The notes: generated by a model from the sequence alone, not told the origin. Positions 45,278-56,109 are shown, counted from the first letter of the stretch. The stretch: DNA of 64,000 bases from DATFQI01 sp963816955 (GCA_963816955.1 CAWFME010000004.1:248001-312000); one strand, 5' to 3'. Program-made: numbers and translations.

Positions 45278-45312
45278 GGCAGCACTTAGCAGGAAGGAAC
45301 CACCCCACCACC

Positions 45313-47916
<2,604 letters not shown>

Positions 47917-47929
47917 GTTCGCTTTCGGA

Positions 47930-47957
47930 CCGGCGGGTGAGTTTCTTCACCCGCCGG
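47930..47957 (+). terminator. Terminator after clpC
   Basis: Arms CCGGCGGGTGA and TCACCCGCCGG (11 bp, perfect) with a GTTTCT loop, 14 nt after the stop. Confidence 0.7.
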
Positions 47958-47993
47958 CCGCAAGTTCTCGTGGGCTGGCGCGTTCGCGCTTCC

Positions 47994-48677
47994 ATGCACA
48001 TCACGAGAACCATCAAGGCCGCGCTGGCCGCGACGGTCGTCGCTCTCGCCCTCCCGGGCGCGGCGTCGGCCGCCACGACCCTCCAGCCCGGCGCCTACAT
48101 GGAGACCGATGTCGGCTCCTGCACGCTCAACTTCGCCTACACCGGCCCGGCCGGCGAGACGCTGCTCGGCACCGCCGCGCACTGCGTGGAGCAGGTCGGC
48201 CAGGGCGTGCGCGACTACGACGGGGTGCAGTTCGGCACCGTCTCGTTCATCGGCGACGCCGACGCGACCGCGACCGACTACGCGTTCATCAAGGTGGAGC
48301 CCGAGGACGTCGGCCGCGTGAGCGCCGCGGTCAAGGGCTGGCCCGCGTACCCGAAGGGCTCCACGGTGCCCGCCGACACGCTGACCGGCGACAGCATCCA
48401 GCTCTCGGGCTACGGGCTCGGCTACGGCACGACGAAGCAGACGCAGGAGCAGCGCACCGCTGTGATGGGCTTCGACGACGCGTCGACCTATGACGTCTCG
48501 GGCCCGATCCACTGGGGCGACTCCGGCGGGCCGCTCGTCCACAAGCGCACCGGCAAGGCGCTCGGCATCGTCTCGCGCCTGTGCGCCGGCGCGTGCAGCG
48601 AGGAGGGTCCGACGGTCCAGGGCATCCTCGCCAAGGCCGCCGCGGCCGGCTATCGCGTCACGCTGCGCACCGTCTAG
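47994..48677 (+). CDS. Secreted trypsin-like serine protease (S1)
   Basis: A 227-aa exported protein with a signal peptide (ALAATVVALALPGAASA). The catalytic triad is visible: His in GTAAHCVEQ, Asp in ATDYAFIKV, Ser in WGDSGGPLVHK. The fold is short, as in chymotrypsin-like bacterial proteases. Four cysteines (SCTLN, AHC, LCAGAC) suggest disulfides. Located after clpC, but with its own gap and terminator between, so probably not its operon. Confidence 0.88.
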   Translation: MHITRTIKAALAATVVALALPGAASAATTLQPGAYMETDVGSCTLNFAYTGPAGETLLGTAAHCVEQVGQGVRDYDGVQFGTVSFIGDADATATDYAFIKVEPEDVGRVSAAVKGWPAYPKGSTVPADTLTGDSIQLSGYGLGYGTTKQTQEQRTAVMGFDDASTYDVSGPIHWGDSGGPLVHKRTGKALGIVSRLCAGACSEEGPTVQGILAKAAAAGYRVTLRTV

Positions 48678-49438
48678 CGATCCGGCGCCAGCAGCCGCCC
48701 GAACACGCCGCGCAACGTCTCCTTCGCGTAGGCGTGGTTCGGGCTGCTGCTGGTGAGCACCGCGACCGACACGCGCTCGCGGCCGCGGGTGAGCAGCGCG
48801 ACCTGGTGGTCGACGAGCCCGCGGCCCGAGCCCCAGCCGCCCTTGAAGTACAGCGTCCAGCCGCGCGGCGCCGCGCGGGCGACGCCCCAGCGCTGGCGCG
48901 GCACGATCCGCGCCAGCAGGCCGAGCCCGTAGGCGCGGTGGCGTGAGGGCAGCAGGCGGTCGATCTTCAGGAAGAAGCGCGTCTGGTCGCGCGCCGTGAT
49001 GCGCGCGCAGCCCCAGCAGTCCTGGGTCGCCTCGACGAACTGCGTCATCCCGGCGCGGCGCGCGAGCCGGTCCAGCGCGCCGAAGCCGAGCTCGACGCTG
49101 ACCGCCGACGCGTCCTTGTTCGAGGACCAGCGCACCATCGGCGTCAGCAGGTTGCGGTCGTCCGGGCGCAGCGCCCGCGCGCGCACCGACGGCCGGCGCA
49201 GGTAGGCGACGAGCATCATCGCCTTGACCACGCTCGCCGAGGGGAACGCCTGGTCGGGGGCCAGGCCCGCGACGCCGCGCTCCGTGCGCACCGCGAACGC
49301 CACGGTGCCCATGCGGGCCTGCGCGTACGCGCGGGCGGCCTGCACGCCGTCGCGCCAGCCGCGCGGCGCGCTCGCCGCGGCGGGGCCGGCGTGGGCCAGG
49401 CCGAGCAGGACGAGGACCGCCGGCAGCGCGCGCCGCAT
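48674..49438 (-). CDS. Secreted beta-lactamase-fold protein
   Basis: A 254-aa serine hydrolase of the class A beta-lactamase / penicillin-binding fold. Signal peptide LPAVLVLLGLAHAGPAAA. The SxxK motif is in FPSASVVKAMML, SxN in RWSSNKDAS, and KxG in FKGGWGSGRG. A class A Glu166-like residue is not obvious, so peptidase or an inert fold is as likely as lactamase. Start at 49438 set by the signal peptide. Its stop overlaps the end of the convergent protease gene by 4 nt. Confidence 0.75.
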   Translation of the reverse strand: MRRALPAVLVLLGLAHAGPAAASAPRGWRDGVQAARAYAQARMGTVAFAVRTERGVAGLAPDQAFPSASVVKAMMLVAYLRRPSVRARALRPDDRNLLTPMVRWSSNKDASAVSVELGFGALDRLARRAGMTQFVEATQDCWGCARITARDQTRFFLKIDRLLPSRHRAYGLGLLARIVPRQRWGVARAAPRGWTLYFKGGWGSGRGLVDHQVALLTRGRERVSVAVLTSSSPNHAYAKETLRGVFGRLLAPDR

Positions 49439-49464
49439 CGGCGCCACGCTACCGGCGGATCCGG

Positions 49465-50109
49465 TCACGACGGGGCGATCTCCTGCACGGTGCCCCAGAC
49501 GAGGCAGGTGGCGGCGGTGCCGCCGCGCCCGTCCTGGCGCACCACGCCGTTGACCAGCAGGTTGCGCCCGCGGTACTCGACGTGGAACAGGAACGTGTTG
49601 GAGCCGTTGATGACGATCTGGGCGACGGTCCCGTTCGGGACCGCGTTGTACTGGGCGTCGTCGCGGATGCCCGCGCGGCGCGCGACGTTGATGAAGTCGC
49701 CCGAGGTGTTGACGAAGTTCAGCTCCGTCGCCGGATCCTCGACTCCCGGCCGCTGCGACTGGTCGTTGCACGTGGCGGTGAGGTGACCGAGGCTGCCGCC
49801 GTCGCCGATCTGGACCGGCGCGCCCGGCGCGTTGTCGGCGACCTCGAACGCCCTGCCGAACGTCTGCGTGTGGGCGACGCCCGCGAGGTGCTTGCCCGGG
49901 ATGCGGCCCTTGTCGGGGCCGCTCTTGTTGGCGGCGACGAGGTTGCCGGCCGCCTTGTTGGTGCTCGAGCTCGCCTTGACGGCGTCGTAGCCGTCGACCT
50001 TCCCGGCGTTGCGGGCGTACGAGACGGCGGCGACGCTGGTGCCTCCGAGCGAGACGAACAGCGCGATCGACGCCACCACCATCGATGGTGACGGCTTCTG
50101 CAAACGCAT
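49465..50109 (-). CDS. Secreted protein with Solirubrobacterales-type N-terminus
   Basis: A 214-aa exported protein. The signal part SPSMVVASIALFVSLGGTS followed by YARNAGKVDGYDAVKASS is a pattern I associate with many secreted proteins of this group. The rest is beta-rich (GHLTATCNDQSQ, ELNFVNTSGDFINVARR, NTFLFHVEYRGRNLLVNGVV). Function is unknown. A ribosome site (AGGGGGT) precedes the ATG at 50109, and TTGACG lies upstream as a possible -35. Confidence 0.7.
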   Translation of the reverse strand: MRLQKPSPSMVVASIALFVSLGGTSVAAVSYARNAGKVDGYDAVKASSSTNKAAGNLVAANKSGPDKGRIPGKHLAGVAHTQTFGRAFEVADNAPGAPVQIGDGGSLGHLTATCNDQSQRPGVEDPATELNFVNTSGDFINVARRAGIRDDAQYNAVPNGTVAQIVINGSNTFLFHVEYRGRNLLVNGVVRQDGRGGTAATCLVWGTVQEIAPS

Positions 50110-50198
50110 GGTGACCCCCTGCGATCGGTTTGTATCCGTCAACACGAACCCGCCGTGGGCGGGAAAGGAGCGCCGCGCAGCCGCGCCGGCGGCCGGGT

Positions 50199-50778
50199 CT
50201 AAGCGGGCGCCTCCCAGACCCACAGCCCCGCGTGCTCGCGGCCGCCGGCCAGACCGAGCTCGGTGACCGCCTCGGCGACCCCGTGGGTCGGCGTAGTCGT
50301 GCAGCACGACGAGCGCGCGGGGCGCGAGCCGGGGCTCCCAGGCGCGGAACTCCGCGACGGTCTCGTCGCGGTCGTGCGACGAGTGGGCGAAGAGCAGCTC
50401 GACCCCCACGCCGCGGGCCTCGTGGCCGGGGGCGGGGACGAGCTCCAGCCGCTCGCGGGCGCTGCGCGGCAGCAGGGCCAGATAGGCCTCGCGGTGCTCG
50501 CGGACGACGGGGTCGAAGGACATCAGCCGGCGCTTCGGGTCGGCGAGCAGCAGCGCACCGGCGGTCCAGCCCGTGGCGGTGCCGAGCTCGACCGCCAGGC
50601 GCCGCCCCTCGGCGAGCCGCAGCAGCTCGGCCACGTCGCCGGGGCGGGTGGAGGACTGCAACGCCCGGTCGTCGCCGAGCCGCTGCGCGCGCAGCATCGC
50701 CCGTGCCTGGAACAGCGCGGCGCGCGCGGGCAGGACGCGGGTGGCGAGCAGCAGGCGCACGAGCTGGCGGGGCGGCAT
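50199..50778 (-). pseudogene. Class I SAM-dependent methyltransferase, one frameshift
   Basis: The corrected product is about 193 aa. SAM motif I is LAVELGTATGWTAGALLLAD; later LMSFDPVVREHREAYLALL, ELLFAHSSHDRDETVAEFRAW and LVVLHDYAD. The frame then breaks at about 50285-50290: the family-like continuation HGVAEAVTELGLAGG ... GLWVWEAP sits in another frame and ends with TAG at 50199-50201. Related to O-methyltransferases (family 24). It starts at an ATG whose -10 overlaps that of the divergent PLP gene. Confidence 0.7.
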
Positions 50779-50787
50779 CGCGGCGCG

Positions 50788-50797
50788 AGGCTATCGT
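50788..50797. promoter_or_regulatory. Overlapping divergent -10 elements, methyltransferase and PLP gene
   Basis: TAGCCT on the minus strand (50788-50793) ends 9 nt before the methyltransferase ATG. TATCGT on the plus strand (50792-50797) ends 7 nt before the ATG at 50805. The two hexamers share 2 bp. Confidence 0.5.
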
Positions 50798-50804
50798 CCG
50801 CGAC

Positions 50805-51965
50805 ATGAGCGGTCCCAGCCCGGGCTCCGGCCCCACCGGCCCCGCTGCGCGCGCGGAGCGCGCGGACGTGCCCGCCGGGGGCCCCAACACGCGCGCCATC
50901 CACGCGGGGGTGCCCGCCGGCGAGCAGGGCGACCCGCTGCTGCCGGGGCCGGTGCTGGCGGCGCCGTACCACCTGCGCGGGGACAAGGACGCGGCGCCGT
51001 ACGGCTACGGGCGCGACGAGAACCCGTCGTGGACGCACCTGGAGCGAGCGCTCGGCGACCTCGACGGCGGCGAGTGCACCGTGTTCGCATCCGGCATGGC
51101 GGCGGTCACGGCCGTGCTGTTCTCGGTCTTGAAGTCGGGCGACGTCCTGGTCGCGTGCGGTGACGGCTACCCGGGCATCCGCGGGCTGGCGCGCGAGCGG
51201 CTCGAGCCGCTGGGCGTCGAGACGCGCCTGGTCCGGACGACGGAGATCGCCGGCGCCGCCGAAGGCGCCGCGCTGGTGTGGCTCGAGACCCCCTCGAACC
51301 CGCGGCTGGACGTCGTCGACATCGCCGCGGCCGCCGGCGCCGCCCACGCCGCGGGCGCGCTGCTGGCGGTGGACAACACGGTCTGCACCCCGCTCGGCCA
51401 GCAGCCGCTCGCCCACGGCGCCGACTTCGCGATGCTCTCGGGCACCAAGAGCCTCTGCGGGCACTCCGACGTGCTGCTCGGAGCGGTGTCCGTGCGCGAC
51501 GCCGCGCTCGCGGCGGGCCTGCGGCGCTGGCGGACGCTCTCGGGCGCGATCGCCGGGGGCTTCGAGGCCTGGCTGGCCCACCGCTCGCTCGCGACGCTCG
51601 GCCTGCGCCTGGAGCGCTCGAGCGCCAACGCGGCCGCCATCGCGGCGCTGCTGCGCGAGCGCGACGACATCGCGGAGGTCTGCCACCCGGGCGAGTCGCC
51701 GCAGATGGCGTTCACGGGCCCGCTCGTCGGCTTCGACCTCGGCACCGCCGGCCGCGCCCAGGCGTTCCTCGCGGCGTGCTCCCTGGTCGCCGAGGCCACG
51801 AGCTTCGGCGGCGTGCACTCGACGGCGGAGCGCCGCGGCCGCTGGGGGACCGACGACGTCTCCGAGGGCTTCATCCGCTTCTCCGCGGGCTGCGAGGACA
51901 CCGACGACCTCCTCGCCGACGTCACCGCCGCGCTCGACGCGGCCAACGGCAACGGCGCTGGGTAG
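50805..51965 (+). CDS. Cys/Met-metabolism PLP enzyme (cystathionine gamma-lyase/synthase family)
   Basis: A 386-aa fold-type I PLP enzyme. RAIHAGV opens the fold; YGYGRDENPSWTHLERALGDLDGG is the second block; VWLETPSNPRLDVVDI carries the cofactor Asp region; the PLP lysine is in MLSGTKSLCGHSDVLLG; the C-terminal part has GFIRFSAGCEDTDDLLADV. It could be a gamma-lyase or a gamma-synthase; motifs do not separate the two. The start at 50805 is fixed by the -10; residues 1-20 are a Gly/Pro-rich lead. Confidence 0.9.
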   Translation: MSGPSPGSGPTGPAARAERADVPAGGPNTRAIHAGVPAGEQGDPLLPGPVLAAPYHLRGDKDAAPYGYGRDENPSWTHLERALGDLDGGECTVFASGMAAVTAVLFSVLKSGDVLVACGDGYPGIRGLARERLEPLGVETRLVRTTEIAGAAEGAALVWLETPSNPRLDVVDIAAAAGAAHAAGALLAVDNTVCTPLGQQPLAHGADFAMLSGTKSLCGHSDVLLGAVSVRDAALAAGLRRWRTLSGAIAGGFEAWLAHRSLATLGLRLERSSANAAAIAALLRERDDIAEVCHPGESPQMAFTGPLVGFDLGTAGRAQAFLAACSLVAEATSFGGVHSTAERRGRWGTDDVSEGFIRFSAGCEDTDDLLADVTAALDAANGNGAG

Positions 51966-51994
51966 GGGAGCGAGGGAGCCGCCCGCGCTGCACG

Positions 51995-52036
51995 AACGTC
52001 ACTTAGTGGAGCGCCGACCCCTCTCCGTGTGACGTT
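51995..52036. repeat. REP-like hairpin, unit 1
   Basis: AACGTCAC (51995-52002) pairs with GTGACGTT (52029-52036). The loop contains AGTGGAGCG, also present in unit 2 when read in reverse. Lies in the 236-nt gap before radA, which holds only these repeats and the radA promoter. Confidence 0.6.
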
Positions 52037-52055
52037 GGGGGTGCGATAGCCCCGC

Positions 52056-52099
52056 AAACGTCACTTCGACCGGGTGGGCCGCTCCATCGAGTGACGTTT
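52056..52099. repeat. REP-like hairpin, unit 2 (inverted copy)
   Basis: AAACGTCACT (52056-52065) pairs with AGTGACGTTT (52090-52099), 10 bp, extended by CGA / TCG past a bulge. Read in reverse it aligns with unit 1, so the two units are an inverted pair. Confidence 0.6.
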
Positions 52100-52187
52100 G
52101 TGCGCCCCCACCTTCCCCACCCAGAGCCGTTGACGTCCGCCACGCGCGACTCCCCCGGTCGGGGGGCGAACCGTCCGGCCAAGCGCC

Positions 52188-52193
52188 TAGGTT
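52188..52193 (+). promoter_or_regulatory. -10 element of radA
   Basis: TAGGTT ends 8 nt before the ATG at 52202. Confidence 0.5.
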
Positions 52194-52201
52194 CAACCAC
52201 C

Positions 52202-53584
52202 ATGCCCCGGCCCACCACCGTCCACGTCTGCTCGGCCTGCGGCGCCGAGGCCCCGCGCTGGCTCGGCCAGTGCCCCGGCTGCGGGGAGTGGAACACGCTC
52301 GTGGAGGAGCAGCGCGCGGCGCCCGCCGCGAAGGGCCGGGGCGGCGCCGCGCCGGCGCGCGTCGCCGCCGCCAAGCCCGTCCGGCTGTCGGACGTCCAGG
52401 CGGTCCGGCACGTCCGCCACCGGACCGGCATCAACGAGCTCGACCGCGTGCTCGGCGGCGGGCTGGTCCCCGGCTCGCTGGTGCTGATCGGCGGCTCGCC
52501 GGGGATCGGGAAGTCGACGCTGACCTCGATGGCGCTCGGCAACCTCCAGGGCGCGGGGAAGCGCACGCTGTACGTCTCCGGCGAGGAGTCGGCGGCCCAG
52601 ATCCGCCTGCGGGCGGAGCGGCTGCCCGGCGCGGCGCTGGAAGTCCCGACGCTCGCCGAGACGGACCTGGAGACCGTGCTGGCCACGCTCGACGCCGAGC
52701 GGCCCGAGGTCTGCGTGATCGACTCGGTGCAGACGCTGCACGCCGCCGACCTGACCGGCGCGGCGGGGTCCGTCGGCCAGGTGCGCGAGGTCGCCGACCG
52801 GATCACGCGGCTGGCCAAGGCGCGCGACATCGCGGTCCTGCTGGTCGGCCACGTGACCAAGGAGGGCGCGCTGGCCGGGCCGCGCGTGCTCGAGCACCTC
52901 GTGGACTGCGTGCTGCAGTTCGAGGGCGAGCGCGAGCGCACCTACCGGACGCTGCGGGCGCTCAAGAACCGCTTCGGCTCGACCAACGAAGTCGGCGTGT
53001 TCGAGATGCGCCAGGGCGGGCTCGTGGAGGTCGAGGACGCGTCCGCGCGCTTCGTCGGCGAGGCCACGCGCGCGCCCGGCAGCGCCGTCCTGGCGGCGAT
53101 GGAGGGCTCGCGCTCGCTGCTCGTGGAGGTGCAGGCGCTCGTGTCGCCGTCCGAGCTCGTCCCGCCCCGGCGCGTCTGCAACGGCATCGACCGCAACCGG
53201 CTCGCGCTCGTGCTGGCCGTGCTGAGCCGCCATGCGGGCGTCTCGACGGGCAGCGCCGACGTGTTCGTCAACGTCGCCGGCGGCGTGCGGGTCGACGAGC
53301 CGGGCGCGGACCTGGCGGTCGCGCTCGCGGTGGCCAGCGCCGCCCGCGGGATGCCGCTCGGCGGCGACTCCCCCAAGCCGGTCGCCTGCTTCGGGGAGAT
53401 CGGCCTGACGGGCGAGCTGCGCTCGGTCGGCCACCCGGACCGGAGGCTCGCCGAGGCGCGCAAGTTCGGCCTGGATCCGGTGATCGCGCCGGCCGGCAGC
53501 GAGGGCGGGGCGACCGAGGTCCCGACCCTGCGGGCGGCCCTGCGAGCCGCGCTCCCGCAGCAGCCGCGGGCGCGAGCTGCGTAG
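52202..53584 (+). CDS. radA: DNA repair protein RadA
   Basis: A RecA-like helicase that acts on recombination intermediates. The 460-aa product has an N-terminal zinc finger with Cys10, Cys13, Cys24 and Cys27 (HVCSACGAEAPRWLGQCPGC), Walker A GGSPGIGKST near 97-106, LYVSGEESAAQI, the RadA motif KNRFGSTNEVGVFEM near 256-270, and a Lon-like C-terminal domain with GVRVDEPGADLAVALAVASA. Length is usual. It sits directly before disA, its frequent neighbour. Confidence 0.96.
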   Translation: MPRPTTVHVCSACGAEAPRWLGQCPGCGEWNTLVEEQRAAPAAKGRGGAAPARVAAAKPVRLSDVQAVRHVRHRTGINELDRVLGGGLVPGSLVLIGGSPGIGKSTLTSMALGNLQGAGKRTLYVSGEESAAQIRLRAERLPGAALEVPTLAETDLETVLATLDAERPEVCVIDSVQTLHAADLTGAAGSVGQVREVADRITRLAKARDIAVLLVGHVTKEGALAGPRVLEHLVDCVLQFEGERERTYRTLRALKNRFGSTNEVGVFEMRQGGLVEVEDASARFVGEATRAPGSAVLAAMEGSRSLLVEVQALVSPSELVPPRRVCNGIDRNRLALVLAVLSRHAGVSTGSADVFVNVAGGVRVDEPGADLAVALAVASAARGMPLGGDSPKPVACFGEIGLTGELRSVGHPDRRLAEARKFGLDPVIAPAGSEGGATEVPTLRAALRAALPQQPRARAA

Positions 53585-53649
53585 CAGCCCGAGAGGGGTT
53601 CGTCAACCGGTGAAATCCCTGCTCTGGAGCCAAAATCGCGACTCAAGAG

Positions 53650-53662
53650 AGCCTAAAAGGCT
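53650..53662. promoter_or_regulatory. Palindrome next to the disA -10
   Basis: AGCCT-AAA-AGGCT lies 2 nt upstream of the -10 element, between it and the -35 region. Candidate operator for a repressor of disA. Confidence 0.4.
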
Positions 53663-53664
53663 GC

Positions 53665-53670
53665 TAGAAT
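53665..53670 (+). promoter_or_regulatory. -10 element of disA
   Basis: TAGAAT, close to consensus, ends 8 nt before the ATG at 53679. Confidence 0.55.
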
Positions 53671-53678
53671 AGGACGCG

Positions 53679-54791
53679 ATGACGCCATGGTCCGGGGAAG
53701 AGCTCTCTGAGCTCGAAGCGCGTCAGGAGCCCCGGCTGGTCAAGGCCCTGGAGATGGTCGCCCCCGGTACCGCGGTGCGGGAGGGGATCGACAACATCGT
53801 CCATGCCCGGACCGGCGGCCTGATCGTGATCGGGGACCCTGACGAGCTGTCGTTCCTGTTCTCCGGCGGGATCAAGCTCGACATCGACTACACGCCCGCC
53901 CTGCTCTACCAGCTGGCGAAGATGGACGGCGCGATCGCGCTGAACGGCAACGCGACCAAGATCGCCTGGTGCAACGTCCAGCTGATGCCGGACCCCACGA
54001 TCCTCAGCTCGGAGACCGGCACCCGCCACCGCACGGCCGAGCGCGTGTCCAAGCAGACGGACGCGCTCGTGATCGCCGTCTCCCAGCGCCGCGACGTCGT
54101 CTCGCTCTACGTCGACGGCGCGAAGTACATCCTCGAGGAGATCCCGGCCGTCCTGGCCAAGGCCAACCAGGCGCTGCAGACGCTCGACAAGTACCGCTCG
54201 CGCCTGGACCAGGTCTCCACCCGCCTGACCGCCCTGGAGTTCGAGGGCGGCGTGACGCTGCACGACGTGCTCACGGTCCTGCAGCGCGCCGAGCTCGTGA
54301 CGCGCATGGCCGTCGAGATCGAGCGCTACATCGTCGAGCTCGGCTCCGAGGGCCGGCTGATCGAGATGCAGCTCGAGGAGACGATGGTCGGCGTCGCGCT
54401 CGACAAGGCCGCCCTGCTGCACGACTACCTGGCCGAGCCGGCCGAGGACGCCTTCGCCGTCGCGCTCGACGGCATCGCCCGGCTCGCGCACCAGGACCTG
54501 CTCGACTTCGGGCGCCTGGCCGAGCTGCTCGGCCACGACCGCAAGGTCAACACCCTCGACTTCCCAGTCTCACCGCGCGGCTATCGGATCCTCGGGCGCA
54601 TCCCGCGCCTGCCGAAGCTCGTGGTGCAGAACATCGTCCGCGAGTTCCGCGGGCTGGACGAGATCCTCGCCGCGACCGACCCCGAGCTGGAGTCGGTCGA
54701 GGGCGTGGGGGAGATCCGCGCGAAGGACATCCGAGAGGGCCTTCGGCGGCTGCAGGAGATCAATCTCGTCGACCGTTACCTGCAGACATGA
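53679..54791 (+). CDS. disA: DNA integrity scanning protein DisA (diadenylate cyclase)
   Basis: Makes c-di-AMP from two ATP and scans DNA for branched structures. The 370-aa product has the DAC domain (about 1-150) with DGA in KMDGAIALNGNATKIAW and the RHR motif in TRHRTAERVSKQTDALVIAVS. A helical linker (about 155-285) and C-terminal helix-hairpin-helix DNA-binding segments (LESVEGVGEIRAKDIREG) follow. It follows radA, which regulates DisA in B. subtilis. Confidence 0.97.
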   Translation: MTPWSGEELSELEARQEPRLVKALEMVAPGTAVREGIDNIVHARTGGLIVIGDPDELSFLFSGGIKLDIDYTPALLYQLAKMDGAIALNGNATKIAWCNVQLMPDPTILSSETGTRHRTAERVSKQTDALVIAVSQRRDVVSLYVDGAKYILEEIPAVLAKANQALQTLDKYRSRLDQVSTRLTALEFEGGVTLHDVLTVLQRAELVTRMAVEIERYIVELGSEGRLIEMQLEETMVGVALDKAALLHDYLAEPAEDAFAVALDGIARLAHQDLLDFGRLAELLGHDRKVNTLDFPVSPRGYRILGRIPRLPKLVVQNIVREFRGLDEILAATDPELESVEGVGEIRAKDIREGLRRLQEINLVDRYLQT

Positions 54792-54831
54792 CCCAGACAC
54801 CGTTGGACGTCCGGCATCCGGACGCACCCCG

Positions 54832-55416
54832 ATGAAGGAGGACACCATCCCCGATTCCACTGATCAGCTCGAGGACCTCGATATCGAGCGCGAGCCCGAG
54901 TGCATCGCCTTCGAGATCGGCGACAACGTGGTCTACCCGCACCATGGCGCGGGTCAGGTCATCAAGAAGGAGCAGAAGGAGATCCTCGGCGAGGTGCGCG
55001 AGTACCTCACGATCAAGATCCTCCACAACGACATGACCGTCATGGTCCCGTGCGAGAACGCCGGCAAGGCGGGCCTGCGCCGCGTGATCGACGAGGACAC
55101 GGTCAAGAAGGTGCTCTCGGTGCTCTCCGACGACGTCTCGGAGATGCCGAAGAACTGGAACCGGCGGTTCAAGCACAACCGCGACAAGATCAAGACCGGC
55201 GACATCATGGAACTCGCCGAGGTCGTCCGCAACCTCGCCATCCGCGAGCAGGACAAGGGCCTCTCGACCGGCGAGAAGCAGATGTACACCCGCGCGAAGA
55301 AGATCCTGGCGAGCGAGATGATGTACGCGCTCGACAAGGACGAGGAGCAGGCCGAGGCCTACCTCGACGGGATCCTGACGCGCGAGCCCTCGCTCGCCGG
55401 CAGCGCAAGCTCCTAG
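54832..55416 (+). CDS. carD: CarD-family transcriptional regulator
   Basis: Binds RNA polymerase beta subunit and stabilises open promoters. The 194-aa product has the N-terminal RID Tudor-like fold (IGDNVVYPHHGAGQVIKKEQ, YLTIKILHNDMTVMVPCENAG) and a helical DNA-binding C-terminus (MPKNWNRRFKHNRDKIKTG, LSTGEKQMYTRAKKILASE) with a conserved Trp. A strong ribosome-type sequence AAGGAGG lies at 54835-54841, inside the ORF and 5 nt before an ATC codon, while no ribosome site precedes the ATG. It lies 40 nt after disA and 7 nt before ispD. Confidence 0.93.
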   Translation: MKEDTIPDSTDQLEDLDIEREPECIAFEIGDNVVYPHHGAGQVIKKEQKEILGEVREYLTIKILHNDMTVMVPCENAGKAGLRRVIDEDTVKKVLSVLSDDVSEMPKNWNRRFKHNRDKIKTGDIMELAEVVRNLAIREQDKGLSTGEKQMYTRAKKILASEMMYALDKDEEQAEAYLDGILTREPSLAGSASS

Positions 55417-55423
55417 CAGGCCT

Positions 55424-56086
55424 GTGAAGAAGGCGGTCGCCCTCCTGGTGGCCGCCGGCAGTGGTGAACGCCTTGGCGCCGCGCGGCCCAAGGCGTTCGT
55501 CACGCTGGCCGGCCGTCCGATGCTCGAGTGGTCGGTGGACGCGCTGCGGGCGGCCGGGTTGTCCGAGATCGTGGTCGCGCTCCCTGCCGGCTCGGAGGCT
55601 CCCGCCGGTTGTGTGGGGGTTCCCGGTGGCGAGACCCGGTCGGCGTCGGTGCGCGCTGCGTTGACGGCGGCAGGTGAGGGGGACGTGGTCGTCCACGATG
55701 CCGCTCGGCCGCTCGTGGAGCCTGCGCTCTTCGTGGCCGCCCTCGCCGCTCTGGAGGGCGCTGACGCCGCCGTCGCGGCCGCGCAGGTCACCGACACGGT
55801 CAAGGAGGCCGGGCCGGACCACCGGGTGACGGCGACGCTGGACCGCTCGCGGCTGTGGGCGATCCAGACCCCGCAGGCCTTCCGGCGTGACGTGCTCGAG
55901 CGCGCCCTGGATGTGGGTGACGACGTGCTCGCCTCGGCCACCGACGACGCCTGGCTCGTCGAGCGCGCCGGCGGCAGCGTGGTCGTCGTCCCCGCCCCGC
56001 CGGGCAACTTCAAGGTCACGACGCCGCACGACCTCCAGGTCGCCGAGCTGCTCCTGCGCACGCGAGCGGTGGATAACTCGGGCTGA
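55424..56086 (+). CDS. ispD: 2-C-methyl-D-erythritol 4-phosphate cytidylyltransferase
   Basis: Third step of the MEP isoprenoid pathway. The 220-aa product has LLVAAGSGERLGAARPKAFVTLAG, VHDAARPLVEPALF, and the late segments WAIQTPQAFRRDVLERAL and PGNFKVTTPHDLQVAE. GTG start at 55424. The stop codon lies in the loop of a long hairpin that serves as a two-way terminator. carD-ispD-ispF is a common order; here several genes split ispD from ispF. Confidence 0.95.
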   Translation: MKKAVALLVAAGSGERLGAARPKAFVTLAGRPMLEWSVDALRAAGLSEIVVALPAGSEAPAGCVGVPGGETRSASVRAALTAAGEGDVVVHDAARPLVEPALFVAALAALEGADAAVAAAQVTDTVKEAGPDHRVTATLDRSRLWAIQTPQAFRRDVLERALDVGDDVLASATDDAWLVERAGGSVVVVPAPPGNFKVTTPHDLQVAELLLRTRAVDNSG

Positions 56087-56109
56087 GCCCGATCTATCCA
56101 CCGCTCGCG
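56061..56109. terminator. Two-way terminator holding both stop codons
   Basis: CGCGAGCGGTGGATA (56061-56075) pairs perfectly with 56095-56109 (15 bp), with a further inner stem of 6 bp (TCGGGC / GCCCGA) around TGA. The ispD stop is the loop TGA. The stop of the convergent gene is in the right arm (56094-56096). Confidence 0.7.

Noticed and set aside
49465..50778. One 437-aa protein joining a methyltransferase and a secreted domain
   Set aside because: The join arises from the frame break in the methyltransferase. The secreted protein has its own ribosome site, start and signal peptide at 50109.
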